64,000 nt of DNA from DATGUN01 sp035301285 (GCA_035301285.1 DATGUN010000017.1:62001-126000), one strand, 5' to 3'. Positions 9,405 through 18,217 are shown, numbered from the stretch's first letter. Numbers and translations: made by a program. Notes: a model not told the origin generated them from the sequence alone.

Positions 9405-9727
9405 CGTTATGTGCTCCTTTGGCATTAAAAAGTATTCCAATCGTATTGTACTTGAAAGAGTCATCTATTTCATTTAATATGTTTCAAGAAAGTCGCGATG
9501 TCCGTCATACAAGGGACATCCATCTCGTACCTGTCTATGGTTTGTATGCCATATTGATGCGCTCATTATTTCCCGATATGACATCATCGCTTTCCCCTTA
9601 ACCCGAAAAAACAACATATACCGTCACCAAACATTCAAAACAAAGCATATTTCATTTTAAAAGCGACCCATTTATATTATAATAGAAAGAGTTATGCATA
9701 TAATATTGTATTATTGGAGGAGTTATC
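9405..9727. other. Intergenic region between divergent bshC and ylbP
   Basis: No gene seen; in B. subtilis panE (ylbQ) lies here and it is missing. It holds an inverted repeat GATGTCC/GGACATC at about 9498-9521 and a -10-like TATAAT at 9678-9683 ahead of ylbP. No clear -35 was found. Confidence 0.6.
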
Positions 9728-10207
9728 ATGAATCACACACAGGTTAAGAAACTACTCATCAATTACAAAACATTGGAAAGCTTTAAACGCTTCAAAGAAT
9801 ATGGCAACCAAGAGTTATCCATGTTGGAAGACCTGCAAAACAATATTGTTGAAAATGATAGTCAATCTCCATTCTACGGCATCTATTTCGGTGATAACCT
9901 TATTGCCCGCATGAGCTTATACAGAGTCTCCAAAAAATATGATGCTTATTTTGAACCACCACAGGACTATCTGGAACTTTGGAAACTGGAAGTACTGCCA
10001 GATTATCAAGGAAAAGGTTATGGTAAGGAACTTGTCGAATATGCCAAAAGTTATCAGTTACCCATCAAAACGAATCCACGTATCAATTCACACGGATTCT
10101 GGGAAAAACTTGGGTTCCAAAAAGCCAAGTATGAGATGGAAAGGGATTTAGGTGAAAATCCTCTCATTTGGATGCCACATGGAGTAAGCGAAAAAGAAAC
10201 GGATTAA
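9728..10207 (+). CDS. ylbP: GNAT-family N-acetyltransferase YlbP
   Basis: Predicted acetyl-CoA-dependent N-acyltransferase of unknown substrate, 159 residues. The acetyl-CoA binding motif A is LEVLPDYQGKGYGKELVEYA, about residues 89-108, and the end of the fold carries HGFWEKLGF. The start is ATG behind GGAGGAG. The gene is conserved next to the rsfA/ylbO-type regulator and bshC in Bacillaceae, which supports orthology with B. subtilis YlbP. A strong terminator follows. Confidence 0.9.
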   Translation: MNHTQVKKLLINYKTLESFKRFKEYGNQELSMLEDLQNNIVENDSQSPFYGIYFGDNLIARMSLYRVSKKYDAYFEPPQDYLELWKLEVLPDYQGKGYGKELVEYAKSYQLPIKTNPRINSHGFWEKLGFQKAKYEMERDLGENPLIWMPHGVSEKETD

Positions 10208-10271
10208 AAAGGTTCGGATTTGATGCAAATAGATAGAAATCACCTTCAGCAGCAACAACATATGCCAAACC

Positions 10272-10319
10272 AAAAACAAGACATGCAGGTTCTCCATTCC
10301 CTGAACATGTCTTGTTTTT
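10272..10319 (+). terminator. Terminator after ylbP (bidirectional shape)
   Basis: Perfect 14-bp stem AAAAACAAGACATG / CATGTCTTGTTTTT, 10272-10285 with 10306-10319. It can serve both ylbP and, in reverse, the minus-strand regulator gene that ends at 10450. The remaining bases up to 10449 show nothing recognisable. Confidence 0.85.
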
Positions 10320-10449
10320 CATTCCCGGCTCACCACCAGTTGATTCCCAAGTCAAAACGAAGATGCAGATTACAAAGAAAATATCATGATGGCATAGCAT
10401 TCCGAACAATCATTTCTTGGCTGAACCCGTATAACGGCTGTTTCATTCC

Positions 10450-10935
10450 TTATCGTGAATAATCCTGTGTCACCCAATTCCATAATTTCCCCATCTCTTC
10501 CCATGCTTGATGGTATCTATGCAATTGTTTTTCCAAAGTTATATTTTTATTCCTCAACTCTTCTACAACTTTTTCTTGTTCCTTTCTTTGGTCATATAAA
10601 TGATCGGGGTCGGTCACTTGCATTTGTTTTAATAGAGAAATAGCCGTTTCAATCGGATCATCCCCGTTCTCTTTATTTTTTTGCAAGATTTTCAGTGCGT
10701 TTTGCTGTCCGGCATATTTTCGTTTTTCTTTTGCATGCTTTATCGCGTCTTGATACTGTTTCCGGATCGATGCGTTCCAGCGAAATCCGCATGCGGCGGA
10801 TGTGCGCGATAACTCCTTTGCTACTTCTTTAAATGCTTCGAGTTGTGTTTTCCCTTCCCGAATATAACGTAAAACAGTTTCCGCCAATATGATGTCCTCT
10901 TCTTTGGACCAGGCATCTTGCCGCGTTACATTCAT
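10450..10935 (-). CDS. RsfA-family (Myb/SANT-like) sporulation transcription regulator, YlbO/GerR type
   Basis: 161 residues with an N-terminal Myb/SANT-like DNA-binding segment (about residues 5-55: AWSKEEDIILAETVLRYI then CGFRWNASIRKQY) and a C-terminal leucine-rich coiled coil (about 115-155). In B. subtilis the family comprises RsfA (forespore) and GerR/YlbO (mother cell, sigma-E and sigma-K genes). The location beside ylbP points to the GerR/YlbO branch, but the two cannot be separated by eye. The start is ATG 10935 behind AAAGGAG. Confidence 0.88.
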   Translation of the reverse strand: MNVTRQDAWSKEEDIILAETVLRYIREGKTQLEAFKEVAKELSRTSAACGFRWNASIRKQYQDAIKHAKEKRKYAGQQNALKILQKNKENGDDPIETAISLLKQMQVTDPDHLYDQRKEQEKVVEELRNKNITLEKQLHRYHQAWEEMGKLWNWVTQDYSR

Positions 10936-11076
10936 ATCATCACTCCTTTTACATTTATATCAATGTATGCAATAAGTAGTTATGATAGACTAACGAAAAC
11001 TATTTTCACACATCATATAGGCATCAACACATGGATCATTCAGCATATCATCGTTATACCCAGCAGGTTCCATCGT

Positions 11077-11838
11077 TTATTTTTCTTTTCCCAAAAAGGT
11101 TTCCACTGCTATTTTATGTTCATGTGCATCCCAAAGAATGGCGGCATTTCGGACTTCCTCATTCATTTCAGCAGATAGTGAAAGAATAGAGCATTTTTTC
11201 AAATACTGTTCCTTCAGCATTTTCAACTGCCGCTCCGATTTTTCTATGAAAGAGGACATTATTTTCCCTTCATCTCCCCAGGTATCTTGGGGAATGACTT
11301 TTTGCAACCAACCATTCTTATGTAATCTTTCCGCCGTATACTTCGTTCCCTCTGTTAACCACTGGTAGGCAAAAATCGGCTCAACCTTTTCATATAATAA
11401 CGTTCCACCTCCCCATCCCGGGAGAATACCTAATTTGGATTGGATGAAACCGTATTCGGTACCCTGTCTGGCAAAGCGGAAATCGCAAGCGGTAGCAAGC
11501 TCACATCCACCACCAAATGCATTCCCATTCAACAAACAGACTGTTGGCAACGGGAATGAGGCGATGCGATACAATACGTCCTTCATCTGATACAACAGGG
11601 AAAAAGCTTCATCTTGGGACAGATCCCCATGTAGTTCGCTTAAATCACCACCAGCACAGAAAGTTGTGTCCCCTGAACCCGTAATGATCAAAAATGTTAT
11701 CGTATCTTCTTTCGCTTTTTGTATGGACCTTTTTAACAACTCAGCCATGTCCATGGATATCGCGTTATGTTTTTCAGGGCGATTTAATCGAATGACACCA
11801 AACCCGTATTCGTGACGTTCATAAGTTACCATAGCCAT
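11077..11838 (-). CDS. Enoyl-CoA hydratase/isomerase family protein
   Basis: Crotonase-fold acyl-CoA enzyme, 253 residues. The oxyanion-hole segments are present: FCAGGDLSEL near residues 61-70 and GNAFGGGCELATACDFR near 105-121. In classic enoyl-CoA hydratases the two catalytic glutamates are at positions equivalent to E114 and about 20 residues later; here the region after AFGGG reads GCELATACDFRFA then GFIQSKLGILPGWGG. The first glutamate is therefore kept and the second is replaced by a GILPGWGG-type segment. The substrate could be an enoyl-CoA or a hydroxyisobutyryl-CoA relative; I cannot tell. It lies between rpmF and the rsfA-type gene with no obvious functional link. Confidence 0.85.
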   Translation of the reverse strand: MAMVTYERHEYGFGVIRLNRPEKHNAISMDMAELLKRSIQKAKEDTITFLIITGSGDTTFCAGGDLSELHGDLSQDEAFSLLYQMKDVLYRIASFPLPTVCLLNGNAFGGGCELATACDFRFARQGTEYGFIQSKLGILPGWGGGTLLYEKVEPIFAYQWLTEGTKYTAERLHKNGWLQKVIPQDTWGDEGKIMSSFIEKSERQLKMLKEQYLKKCSILSLSAEMNEEVRNAAILWDAHEHKIAVETFLGKEK

Positions 11839-11954
11839 CGTTCCACCTCTTCCATCTAATCATATAATAACAGATTCCCAATTTAAAAAGGATTGAAATA
11901 TCATGCAGAGGAGGTACTTTCAGCAAAGCTTACATTCAATGAGGTGTGTTTCCA

Positions 11955-11989
11955 TAAAAAAACAGACCACCTGCTTGAAAGTGATCTGT
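11955..11989 (-). terminator. Terminator of the ylbN-rpmF operon
   Basis: Stem ACAGATCAC/GTGGTCTGT on the minus strand (one G-U pair) followed by seven T, 13 bases after the rpmF stop. Confidence 0.8.
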
Positions 11990-12001
11990 CTTGTATGCTC
12001 A

Positions 12002-12175
12002 TTAACTGCTGAGGACTTCCTTGCCATCATAATGACCACAAGATTTGCAAACATGATGCGGTTTTGTCAATTCACCACAATTTGAACATTCAACCATGCC
12101 AGGTACATGCAACTTTTTATGCGTACGGCGTTGGTTTTTTACTTTTTTGGACGTTTTTCTTTTAGGTACTGCCAT
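12002..12175 (-). CDS. rpmF: 50S ribosomal protein L32
   Basis: 57-residue basic protein beginning MAVPKRKTSK with two zinc-binding pairs, CSNC (residues 30-33) and CKSC (43-46), so this is the zinc-containing (C+) form of L32. It follows ylbN by 45 bases, the conserved ylbN-rpmF (yceD-rpmF) arrangement of most bacteria. The ribosome site AGGAGGTG precedes the ATG. Confidence 0.98.
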   Translation of the reverse strand: MAVPKRKTSKKVKNQRRTHKKLHVPGMVECSNCGELTKPHHVCKSCGHYDGKEVLSS

Positions 12176-12220
12176 GACTTACACCTCCTTTATATATGAA
12201 AGAGAACATAAGACGAAGCT

Positions 12221-12754
12221 TCATGACTCCTCGTTCTCTTCATCCGATAATAATGATTGCAGTTTTTGAAGTCTGGGATCAATGGATTTTTCCTTTTGAT
12301 CCGGGGAAATGAATTCCCATCCTTCCCCTTTTAAGGTTGCCTGTTTGTATGCTTCTTCATTATCCGTAAATACACGGAACGGAATATTCAATGCGACATT
12401 TTCCATAATGAATGGTTTTAAATCAATCCGTTCTCCTTCAACATGATGAATATCATTTTCTTCTTCTTCTTTTCCATAATAAGGTGATATGGAAAAGACT
12501 TCATCGGTTTGTATTTCAAACGGATATGGAACATCAACCAGTGTACGTGCACACGGTAATATCATTTTACCACAGATCGTAAAGGAAAAAATAATTTCAT
12601 CATTCTGGATGCTATAGTTTCCTTCAACATGAACAGGGTCAATTTTTCGTATATCATTTTTCATTGTTTCCAGTTCATTGACATTGACTTCTCCCTCAAA
12701 GGGATAAGCCCCTTCATATGCATTTTTCTTAATCTGGCCGACTGTAAATTTCAA
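12221..12754 (-). CDS. ylbN: YceD/DUF177-family protein YlbN
   Basis: 177 residues. YceD proteins are implicated in 23S rRNA processing or stability in E. coli and plants. The family core PCARTLVDVPYPFEI-type segment is at about residues 67-81, followed by an acidic loop (EEEENDIHH) and the IDLKPFIMENVALNIP segment. Only one of the usual cysteines is retained next to C63. The start is TTG 12754 after GAGGTGATATAA, since no ATG fits the ribosome site. Operon with rpmF. Confidence 0.93.
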   Translation of the reverse strand: MKFTVGQIKKNAYEGAYPFEGEVNVNELETMKNDIRKIDPVHVEGNYSIQNDEIIFSFTICGKMILPCARTLVDVPYPFEIQTDEVFSISPYYGKEEEENDIHHVEGERIDLKPFIMENVALNIPFRVFTDNEEAYKQATLKGEGWEFISPDQKEKSIDPRLQKLQSLLSDEENEES

Positions 12755-12937
12755 TTATATCACCTCAAGGCAACAAGAGTAATTTTAAAAGGAAAATGAC
12801 TGTTTGTCAACTTTTTCATTTGCCAAGACTATATCATAGTTTCAGATCATAACCCAAAATATTCATTCACCCTTCCTATACGAATAGGATACTTTTTGCT
12901 ACAATTAACAAAAGAAACGATGAGGAGCTGGTTTACA

Positions 12938-14149
12938 ATGAAAGCGTGCGGTTTAATTGTAGAATATAACCCCTTTCATAACGGACATTTACACCATGTC
13001 GAACAAGCGAAGGAAATATCTGGAGCAGAATGCATCATTGCGGTCATGAGTGGTTCATTTCTGCAAAGAGGTGAACCTGCAATCATCGATAAATATCATC
13101 GGACATTAGCCGCACTGAAAGGTGGGGTCGATCTTGTTGTGGAACTGCCTTATACCTACGCTGTCCAAAGCAGTCATCTCTTTGCGACGGGGGCTGTTAA
13201 AACACTTAATGAAATGGGAGCATCTTCCATCTGTTTCGGCAGCGAGTCCGGGAATGTAGCACGCTTTGTTGAAAGCTACCATCATTTCAGTGAACACAAG
13301 GATACGTATATAGAAGTACTCAGAAAGGCATTGGACCAAGGAAAATCATATCCCAGTGCGAGTGAAGAGGCCTATCATGAAATTGGAATGACGTCTCAAG
13401 CCATTGATTTAACACAACCGAATAATATTTTGGGATATAGTTACGTCAAGGCGATAAAAGATCATCAACTCTCGATACAACCTCTGACAATAAAGCGTAC
13501 CAAAAGCGGCTATCATGACGAATCAATCTCAGACACCATCGCAAGTGCCACAAGTATACGAAGTGAAATTTTGGCGAAGGGTCATCTGACTGAAAAAGTT
13601 CGACATACCCTACCTGATTCTACCATCTGCCAACTGCTCGATTATTATGCAAAAGCATCTCTATGGCATACATGGGAGAACTATTTCCCATTTATCCTTT
13701 ACCGTATCCAAACTATGGACACAGATGAATTGAGAGACATTCATGGGGTTGACGAGGGGTTGGAATTTCGAATAAAAAAATCTGCCAAACATGCCACATG
13801 TATGCAGGACTTGATCAGCGCAACCAAAACAAAACGCTATACTTGGACCAGACTCCAGCGTATCTTCGTCCATCTATTGACCAATACAACCAAACAAGCT
13901 ATCCAACCCATTATAGATGAACAGCCAATACCTTATATACGTTTGTTGGGTATGAATGAAACAGGGCAATCTTATTTAAGTCAGATTAAAAACGATATGG
14001 ATGTCCCCATTGTATCATCATTGCAACAGCATAAAAGCACGATGATGAAAATAGAAGAAAGAGCCACCCACGCATACTATAGTGTCCTCCCTTCAACAAT
14101 CCAGCAAAATCTTTGGAAGCAAGAAATCCAATCTGTGATACGCATTTGA
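12938..14149 (+). CDS. tmcAL: tRNA(Met) cytidine acetate ligase TmcAL
   Basis: Uses ATP and acetate to make N4-acetylcytidine at the wobble position of elongator tRNA(Met). It is 403 residues from ATG 12938 (GAGGAG ten bases upstream); the longer frame from 12896 adds residues unlike the family. The nucleotidyltransferase motif PFHNGH is at residues 11-16, the family core SGSFLQRGEPAI follows near 40, and the C-terminal half is a helical tRNA-binding domain. It is B. subtilis ylbM and is divergent from ylbN-rpmF, as in Bacillus. Confidence 0.95.
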   Translation: MKACGLIVEYNPFHNGHLHHVEQAKEISGAECIIAVMSGSFLQRGEPAIIDKYHRTLAALKGGVDLVVELPYTYAVQSSHLFATGAVKTLNEMGASSICFGSESGNVARFVESYHHFSEHKDTYIEVLRKALDQGKSYPSASEEAYHEIGMTSQAIDLTQPNNILGYSYVKAIKDHQLSIQPLTIKRTKSGYHDESISDTIASATSIRSEILAKGHLTEKVRHTLPDSTICQLLDYYAKASLWHTWENYFPFILYRIQTMDTDELRDIHGVDEGLEFRIKKSAKHATCMQDLISATKTKRYTWTRLQRIFVHLLTNTTKQAIQPIIDEQPIPYIRLLGMNETGQSYLSQIKNDMDVPIVSSLQQHKSTMMKIEERATHAYYSVLPSTIQQNLWKQEIQSVIRI

Positions 14150-14155
14150 TTTTGT

Positions 14156-14190
14156 AAAAAGCCATCACCTTAATCATGCGGTGATGGCTT
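14156..14190. terminator. Bidirectional terminator between convergent tmcAL and ylbL
   Basis: Perfect 9-bp stem GCCATCACC/GGTGATGGC (14161-14169 with 14180-14188), with a T-run on the minus-strand side. Confidence 0.85.
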
Positions 14191-14227
14191 TGTTGAATGT
14201 CCATTTCAAAAAATATGGACACCGTTT

Positions 14228-15244
14228 TTACAGTTCATTTTCAATATAATCCAGTGCATCATCAAACGTATCCACTGGGATAACTTTCATATCTGAATCA
14301 ATCTCTTCTGCGGTCTGTTTTGCAACTTCATAGTTTGAACCTTCTGCTCCGTTCTCATTCGGAGCAAAAAAGATATTGCAGCCTTCCCGATCAGCAGCTA
14401 TGATTTTTTTGTCAATTCCACCAATACGGTATACATTTCCTTCATAATCGATTTCACCGGTACCAGCAATTTGATACCCTTTCGTTAGATCTTCCTCCGT
14501 CAATTGATCGTAAATTTTCAATGAAAGCATCAACCCGGCACTTGGCCCACCGATATTCCCACTGGAGAAAGTCACTTCCGGATCGATATCGACATCTCTG
14601 TCTGTCACTAATTGAATTCCGACACCAACCTTGTCATCCTCTTCCTCGAACGCTTCCAATGTTACATCTTTTGTCAAGGTCTCTTCATCACGTTTGAAGG
14701 TAACCGAAACAGTATCACCGTCATCCATTCCCTCGACATAGTCAATCAAATCATCTGCTTCGTTGACATCTTCCCCGTCAATCCCCGTAATCAAATCACC
14801 CATTTCCAAAATCCCGTCAGCCGGCATATCCTCTATCACATTGACGACATATACTCCATCAAATGTGATTGAAATATCTGCATCAGCCGCTTCATACGCT
14901 ACAACGGTTGATTTTTCTTGGGAGTTTTCCATCATTTGCAATTGGGCGTGCAAATAATCCTCTTCTGTCACACCTTCCGGGCGAACATCACTGAGAGGTA
15001 CAATTTCCTGATGTTTATGAAGTTTAGCCCAGACAAATTGAATCGGTGTCGCTTGGAGCCCTCCCACCGTCACAAGGTGCATATCTCCTTTACTCTCATA
15101 GCCGTCTTCCACTTTCACGATAGGGGCCAGTGCATCTGCACCTCCCGGTTTGTATATGTAGTAAGGTAATTTATATGTTGCCAGGAAAAATGCGATAACA
15201 ACTACCACAAATAACGTTATCAAATGTCTTTTTGTAAATTTCAC
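14228..15244 (-). CDS. ylbL: YlbL-type membrane-anchored PDZ/Lon-like serine protease (DdcP/SepM family)
   Basis: 338 residues: N-terminal membrane anchor (about residues 8-26), a PDZ domain (about 115-200) and a C-terminal Lon-type S16 protease domain. The catalytic serine is S235 in GGPSAG and the lysine is K279 or K280 in GGIDKKI. The B. subtilis protein (DdcP/YlbL) degrades the SOS division inhibitor YneA during checkpoint recovery; the streptococcal relative SepM matures a pheromone. The start is GTG 15244 after AAGGGG. A role in DNA-damage checkpoint recovery is an inference from orthology. Confidence 0.93.
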   Translation of the reverse strand: MKFTKRHLITLFVVVVIAFFLATYKLPYYIYKPGGADALAPIVKVEDGYESKGDMHLVTVGGLQATPIQFVWAKLHKHQEIVPLSDVRPEGVTEEDYLHAQLQMMENSQEKSTVVAYEAADADISITFDGVYVVNVIEDMPADGILEMGDLITGIDGEDVNEADDLIDYVEGMDDGDTVSVTFKRDEETLTKDVTLEAFEEEDDKVGVGIQLVTDRDVDIDPEVTFSSGNIGGPSAGLMLSLKIYDQLTEEDLTKGYQIAGTGEIDYEGNVYRIGGIDKKIIAADREGCNIFFAPNENGAEGSNYEVAKQTAEEIDSDMKVIPVDTFDDALDYIENEL

Positions 15245-15571
15245 TGTAAGACCCCTTCCATTTTCAGCACAAAAACGTCATATCCTTCATTACTTCACAG
15301 AATTGGCATAAATAGCCAACATGAATGCGTATATTGATATAGGCTCGTATTTTATTAAAACGGCAACCGGCCTACTGACCTACGAATCGAATTGAACCAT
15401 ATAATCACTTTATGCGAATTGATCAGATGAATATGTATTAAGAATAAGACCTAAAAACACATTCATCTAAAGCATCAGATTCTCTTTTTAGGATATATCT
15501 GCATTCGTAAAATTATTCTACTACGAACAAAAAGATATGTACAGAATGAGCTTAGTCGGGGGGATTTTATT
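15245..15571. other. Intergenic region between divergent ylbL and ylbJ
   Basis: No gene or RNA structure recognised. An inverted repeat TTCGTA/TACGAA lies near 15502-15525. A sporulation promoter for ylbJ would be expected here, but no clear match to a sigma-E or sigma-G consensus was seen. Confidence 0.5.
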
Positions 15572-16780
15572 TTGAAAAGAATGGGCGTGACTTTTCTTCT
15601 CTCAAGCGGTTCGATATGTCTTGCAATTTGCATGATTATTTTTCCCGAGGAATCGTTTGCGGCAAGTTTACGAGGACTGAATATGTGGTGGGAGGTTGTC
15701 TTTCCTTCTTTACTGCCATTCTTCATCATGGCTGAATTGTTAATCAGCTTCGGTGTCGTCAAATTTATCGGTGTCCTGTTTGAACCGATCATGCGGCCAC
15801 TTTTTAACGTACCTGGCGTTGGAAGTTTTGCATTATCGATGGGAATGGCTAGCGGATATCCTGCCGGTGCAAAAATATCTGCCCGTTTACGTGAAGAAAA
15901 ACAAGTTTCCAAATTTGAGGCGGAACGGCTGATTTCATTTACAAATGCATCCAGTCCATTATTTATTTTCGCAGCCATTTCCGTAGGTTTTTTCCATGAT
16001 GTTAAACTTGGTCTATTATTAGGTGTCAGTCACTACATCGGAACCATACTCGTTGGTATATGCATGCGTTTTCACGGACGATCCAAGGAATCCCCATCAT
16101 CCCATAAGAACAGCAAATATGTTTCAATCGGACAAGCATGGGGGGAAATGCATACGGCCCGCATCAAACAAAATCGTCCAATTGGAGTTATATTAGGGGA
16201 TGCCATTCTAAATTCCGTCCATACGCTGCTTATGGTTGGTGGCTTTATCATCTTTTTTTCGGTGTTGACCAAGCTGATCGATATTATTGGTATTGCAACA
16301 ATGTTTTCACACATTATCGCATTTGTTTTCCAACATTTGGGGATACCCGGTGAGTTTGCGTTACCATTCTTTTCTGGCTTGTTTGAAATTACCCAAGGTG
16401 CCCAATCCCTCTCGGATGCATCCACCTATGTCATGCTTTCGCAAATTGCAATCGTCAGTTTCATACTCGGATTCAATGGATTTTCCGTCCAAGCCCAAGT
16501 TGCGAGCATCATGGCTAAAACCGACATTCGATTTATACCTTATTTTATTTCACGAATCCTGCATGGTATCATCGCATCCATTTTAACGATCATTTTGTTT
16601 AAGCCTTTATACATCAATCGTCTGTCCTCTCATACGGGAGGTATTCCCGTATCACAGATTGAGACGACCGATTCCATGTCTGATTTACTCCAATCCATTG
16701 CTCAAATCGGACCACTCATCACAATGGGAAGCATCTTGCTGACATGCCTTATTATGATCAAAAAACGATTATCACAATAA
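15572..16780 (+). CDS. ylbJ: Sporulation integral membrane protein YlbJ
   Basis: 402 residues, polytopic, about eight membrane segments with two Gate (nucleoside-recognition) domains, as in SpoIIM/YlbJ/SpmA-type proteins. Conserved segments include MGMASGYPAGAKISARLRE near residue 90 and GLFEITQGAQ near 268. In B. subtilis ylbJ is a sigma-E gene needed for heat-resistant spores. The start is TTG 15572, eight bases after GGGGGGA; the ATG at 15581 is too far from that site. Confidence 0.93.
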   Translation: MKRMGVTFLLSSGSICLAICMIIFPEESFAASLRGLNMWWEVVFPSLLPFFIMAELLISFGVVKFIGVLFEPIMRPLFNVPGVGSFALSMGMASGYPAGAKISARLREEKQVSKFEAERLISFTNASSPLFIFAAISVGFFHDVKLGLLLGVSHYIGTILVGICMRFHGRSKESPSSHKNSKYVSIGQAWGEMHTARIKQNRPIGVILGDAILNSVHTLLMVGGFIIFFSVLTKLIDIIGIATMFSHIIAFVFQHLGIPGEFALPFFSGLFEITQGAQSLSDASTYVMLSQIAIVSFILGFNGFSVQAQVASIMAKTDIRFIPYFISRILHGIIASILTIILFKPLYINRLSSHTGGIPVSQIETTDSMSDLLQSIAQIGPLITMGSILLTCLIMIKKRLSQ

Positions 16781-16787
16781 CCATACA

Positions 16788-16825
16788 ACAGACGCTGATA
16801 GAATGAATCATCCACCAGCGTCTGT
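16788..16825. terminator. Bidirectional terminator between ylbJ and coaD
   Basis: Perfect 10-bp stem ACAGACGCTG/CAGCGTCTGT between the convergent genes; the T-run is weak in both directions. Confidence 0.65.
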
Positions 16826-16827
16826 CA

Positions 16828-17307
16828 TTATCGATATTTCTTTTGCAGTGCTTTTCCAACAACAGATGGTACCAAGTCAGATACATTAGCATGATACTTG
16901 GCCACTTCTTTAACGATACTGGAACTTAAAAACGAATACTGATTATTTGTCATGACATAAAATGTTTCTATTTCTTCGTCTAACTTCCGGTTCATTGATG
17001 TAATTTGCATCTCATATTCAAAGTCACTAACCGCACGAAGACCACGTAGAATGACTTGTGCATCACTTTTGATCGCATAATCGATCAGTAAGCCATCGGA
17101 ACTGTCAACACTTACATTTTCAAGGTGTTTCGTTGATTGTTTCAATAAATCGACTCTTTCTTCTGCTGTAAATAATGGTTGCTTCGACTGATTATTAAAT
17201 ACTGCAACAATAACATGGTCAAATATTCTAGCGCCCCGCTCGATAATGTCTAAATGACCGTATGTCACAGGATCGAAACTCCCTGGACAAATAGCTAGTT
17301 TACTCAC
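16828..17307 (-). CDS. coaD: Phosphopantetheine adenylyltransferase
   Basis: Fourth step of coenzyme A synthesis, making dephospho-CoA from 4'-phosphopantetheine and ATP. 159 residues; the nucleotidyltransferase motif TYGH is at residues 15-18 in PGSFDPVTYGHLDII, and LRGLRAVSDFEYE and NNQYSFLSSS are typical. The start is GTG 17307 after GGAGGA. It follows rsmD by 17 bases, so the two form an operon. Confidence 0.97.
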   Translation of the reverse strand: MSKLAICPGSFDPVTYGHLDIIERGARIFDHVIVAVFNNQSKQPLFTAEERVDLLKQSTKHLENVSVDSSDGLLIDYAIKSDAQVILRGLRAVSDFEYEMQITSMNRKLDEEIETFYVMTNNQYSFLSSSIVKEVAKYHANVSDLVPSVVGKALQKKYR

Positions 17308-17324
17308 GTGTCATTCCTCCACCT

Positions 17325-17882
17325 CTACTGTAGATTCTGATATATTGTCATTCCTGTCGTTGTACCATATGTTTTTTGTTTCATGATTGACAAGTAATCA
17401 GATAGATCTGGTAATTCATGTCCAATACCATACTCGCAACAAATGATTCCGTCCTCAGCCAATAGTCCCCACCTTAATATATTTTGGATCACTCCTTGGA
17501 AATCAGCCTCTTTATATGGTGGATCCAAGAAAATCACCTGGAATGTTTCCGCATGACCATGTAATATTTTCAAGGCAGATGTGGCGTCTTTACGCATAAT
17601 CTGTACACAATCATCTAATTTAAGACGATTGATATTTTCTCTTATCGTATGTATCGCTTGCGGATTTTTATCAATCAATACTGCTGTATCCATGCCCCTG
17701 CTTAACGCCTCGATGCCCAGTGCACCACTGCCGGCATATAAATCAAGACATTTACCGCCGCGAAAAAAAGGGCCGATTTGTTGAAAAAGGGATTCTTTGA
17801 TTTTATCACCTGTCGGTCTTGTCATAGACCCGGACAATGCCTTTAACGGACGCCCTTTATGTTCACCGGCAATGACACGCAC
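17325..17882 (-). CDS. rsmD: 16S rRNA (guanine(966)-N(2))-methyltransferase RsmD
   Basis: 185 residues beginning (GTG)RVIAGEHKGR. GTG 17882 sits 5 bases after a GGGGGG ribosome site; the upstream in-frame TTG 17903 would place that site inside the gene. SAM-binding motif I is LDLYAGSGALGIEALSRG (about residues 44-61) and the catalytic motif IV is DPPYKE near residue 124. It methylates N2 of G966 in 16S rRNA. It is B. subtilis ylbH and heads the rsmD-coaD operon. The 335-base upstream region carries a putative divergent small RNA. Confidence 0.95.
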   Translation of the reverse strand: MRVIAGEHKGRPLKALSGSMTRPTGDKIKESLFQQIGPFFRGGKCLDLYAGSGALGIEALSRGMDTAVLIDKNPQAIHTIRENINRLKLDDCVQIMRKDATSALKILHGHAETFQVIFLDPPYKEADFQGVIQNILRWGLLAEDGIICCEYGIGHELPDLSDYLSIMKQKTYGTTTGMTIYQNLQ

Positions 17883-17896
17883 GTTATCCCCCCTAT

Positions 17897-17924
17897 TAGA
17901 CAAACACCTTCATCAAGATATAAT
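17897..17924 (+). promoter_or_regulatory. Sigma-A-like promoter facing away from rsmD
   Basis: TAGACA (17897-17902), a 16-base spacer, then TATAAT (17919-17924). A second TATAAT lies at 17969-17974 with a weaker TGTATA -35 at 17946-17951. Both point to the right, into a gene-free region that ends in a terminator. Confidence 0.45.
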
Positions 17925-17930
17925 AAACAA

Positions 17931-18139
17931 CTTTCCATGATATCATGTATAGAAACTTTTCACTCGTCTATAATAACATATGAAACAGCTAATGCGTAGC
18001 TTGGTTGTTTCAAACGGAGAGAAGACTTACACTTCCCCATAAGTTCTTCTTCCGGTTTCTCCTCTCCCTTTGCCTTTTTGTTTTTTGGATAACCAAAAAA
18101 ACGAGAGGGACCTGCAGAGTTTATTCTGCAGGTTTTTTG
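17931..18139 (+). ncRNA. Candidate small RNA between rsmD and ylbG
   Basis: No convincing ORF, but the stretch has a sigma-A-like promoter at its left end and a canonical rho-independent terminator at its right end (CCTGCAGA/TCTGCAGG then six T, 18111-18138). Inside are a nested hairpin GAAACA...TGTTTC (about 17982-18011) and a hairpin GAAGACTTA/TAAGTTCTTC (18021-18029 with 18040-18049). The loop of the second hairpin is C-rich (CTTCCCC), and a second C-rich run CTCCTCTCCC follows at about 18058-18067. Such C-rich segments in Firmicute sRNAs pair with Shine-Dalgarno sequences. Alternatively the conservation could belong to the opposite strand: a leader motif upstream of ylbH (rsmD) has been described in Bacillus. 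Confidence 0.45.
18110..18139 (+). terminator. Plus-strand terminator of the candidate small RNA
   Basis: 8-bp GC-rich stem followed by six T on the plus strand only; the minus strand after the stem reads TCCCTC, so it does not serve ylbG. Confidence 0.75.
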
Positions 18140-18172
18140 TATGATTTTCACAATAAATGGACCCGATTTTTT

Positions 18173-18200
18173 CAAAAAAAATGCTTTCCTCTCGAAAGCA
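18173..18200 (-). terminator. Terminator of ylbG
   Basis: Minus-strand stem TGCTTTC/GAAAGCA with a 5-base loop followed by eight or more T, 18 bases after the ylbG stop. It separates ylbG from rsmD transcription. Confidence 0.75.
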
Positions 18201-18217
18201 AATTGAAATCGTTCATA

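Noticed and set aside
9419..9601. 60-codon frame upstream of bshC that might be a panE fragment
   Set aside because: No NAD-binding or ketopantoate reductase motif and no ribosome site.
15475..15978. 167-codon minus-strand open frame
   Set aside because: Antisense to the start of ylbJ and the ylbL-ylbJ gap; no family likeness.
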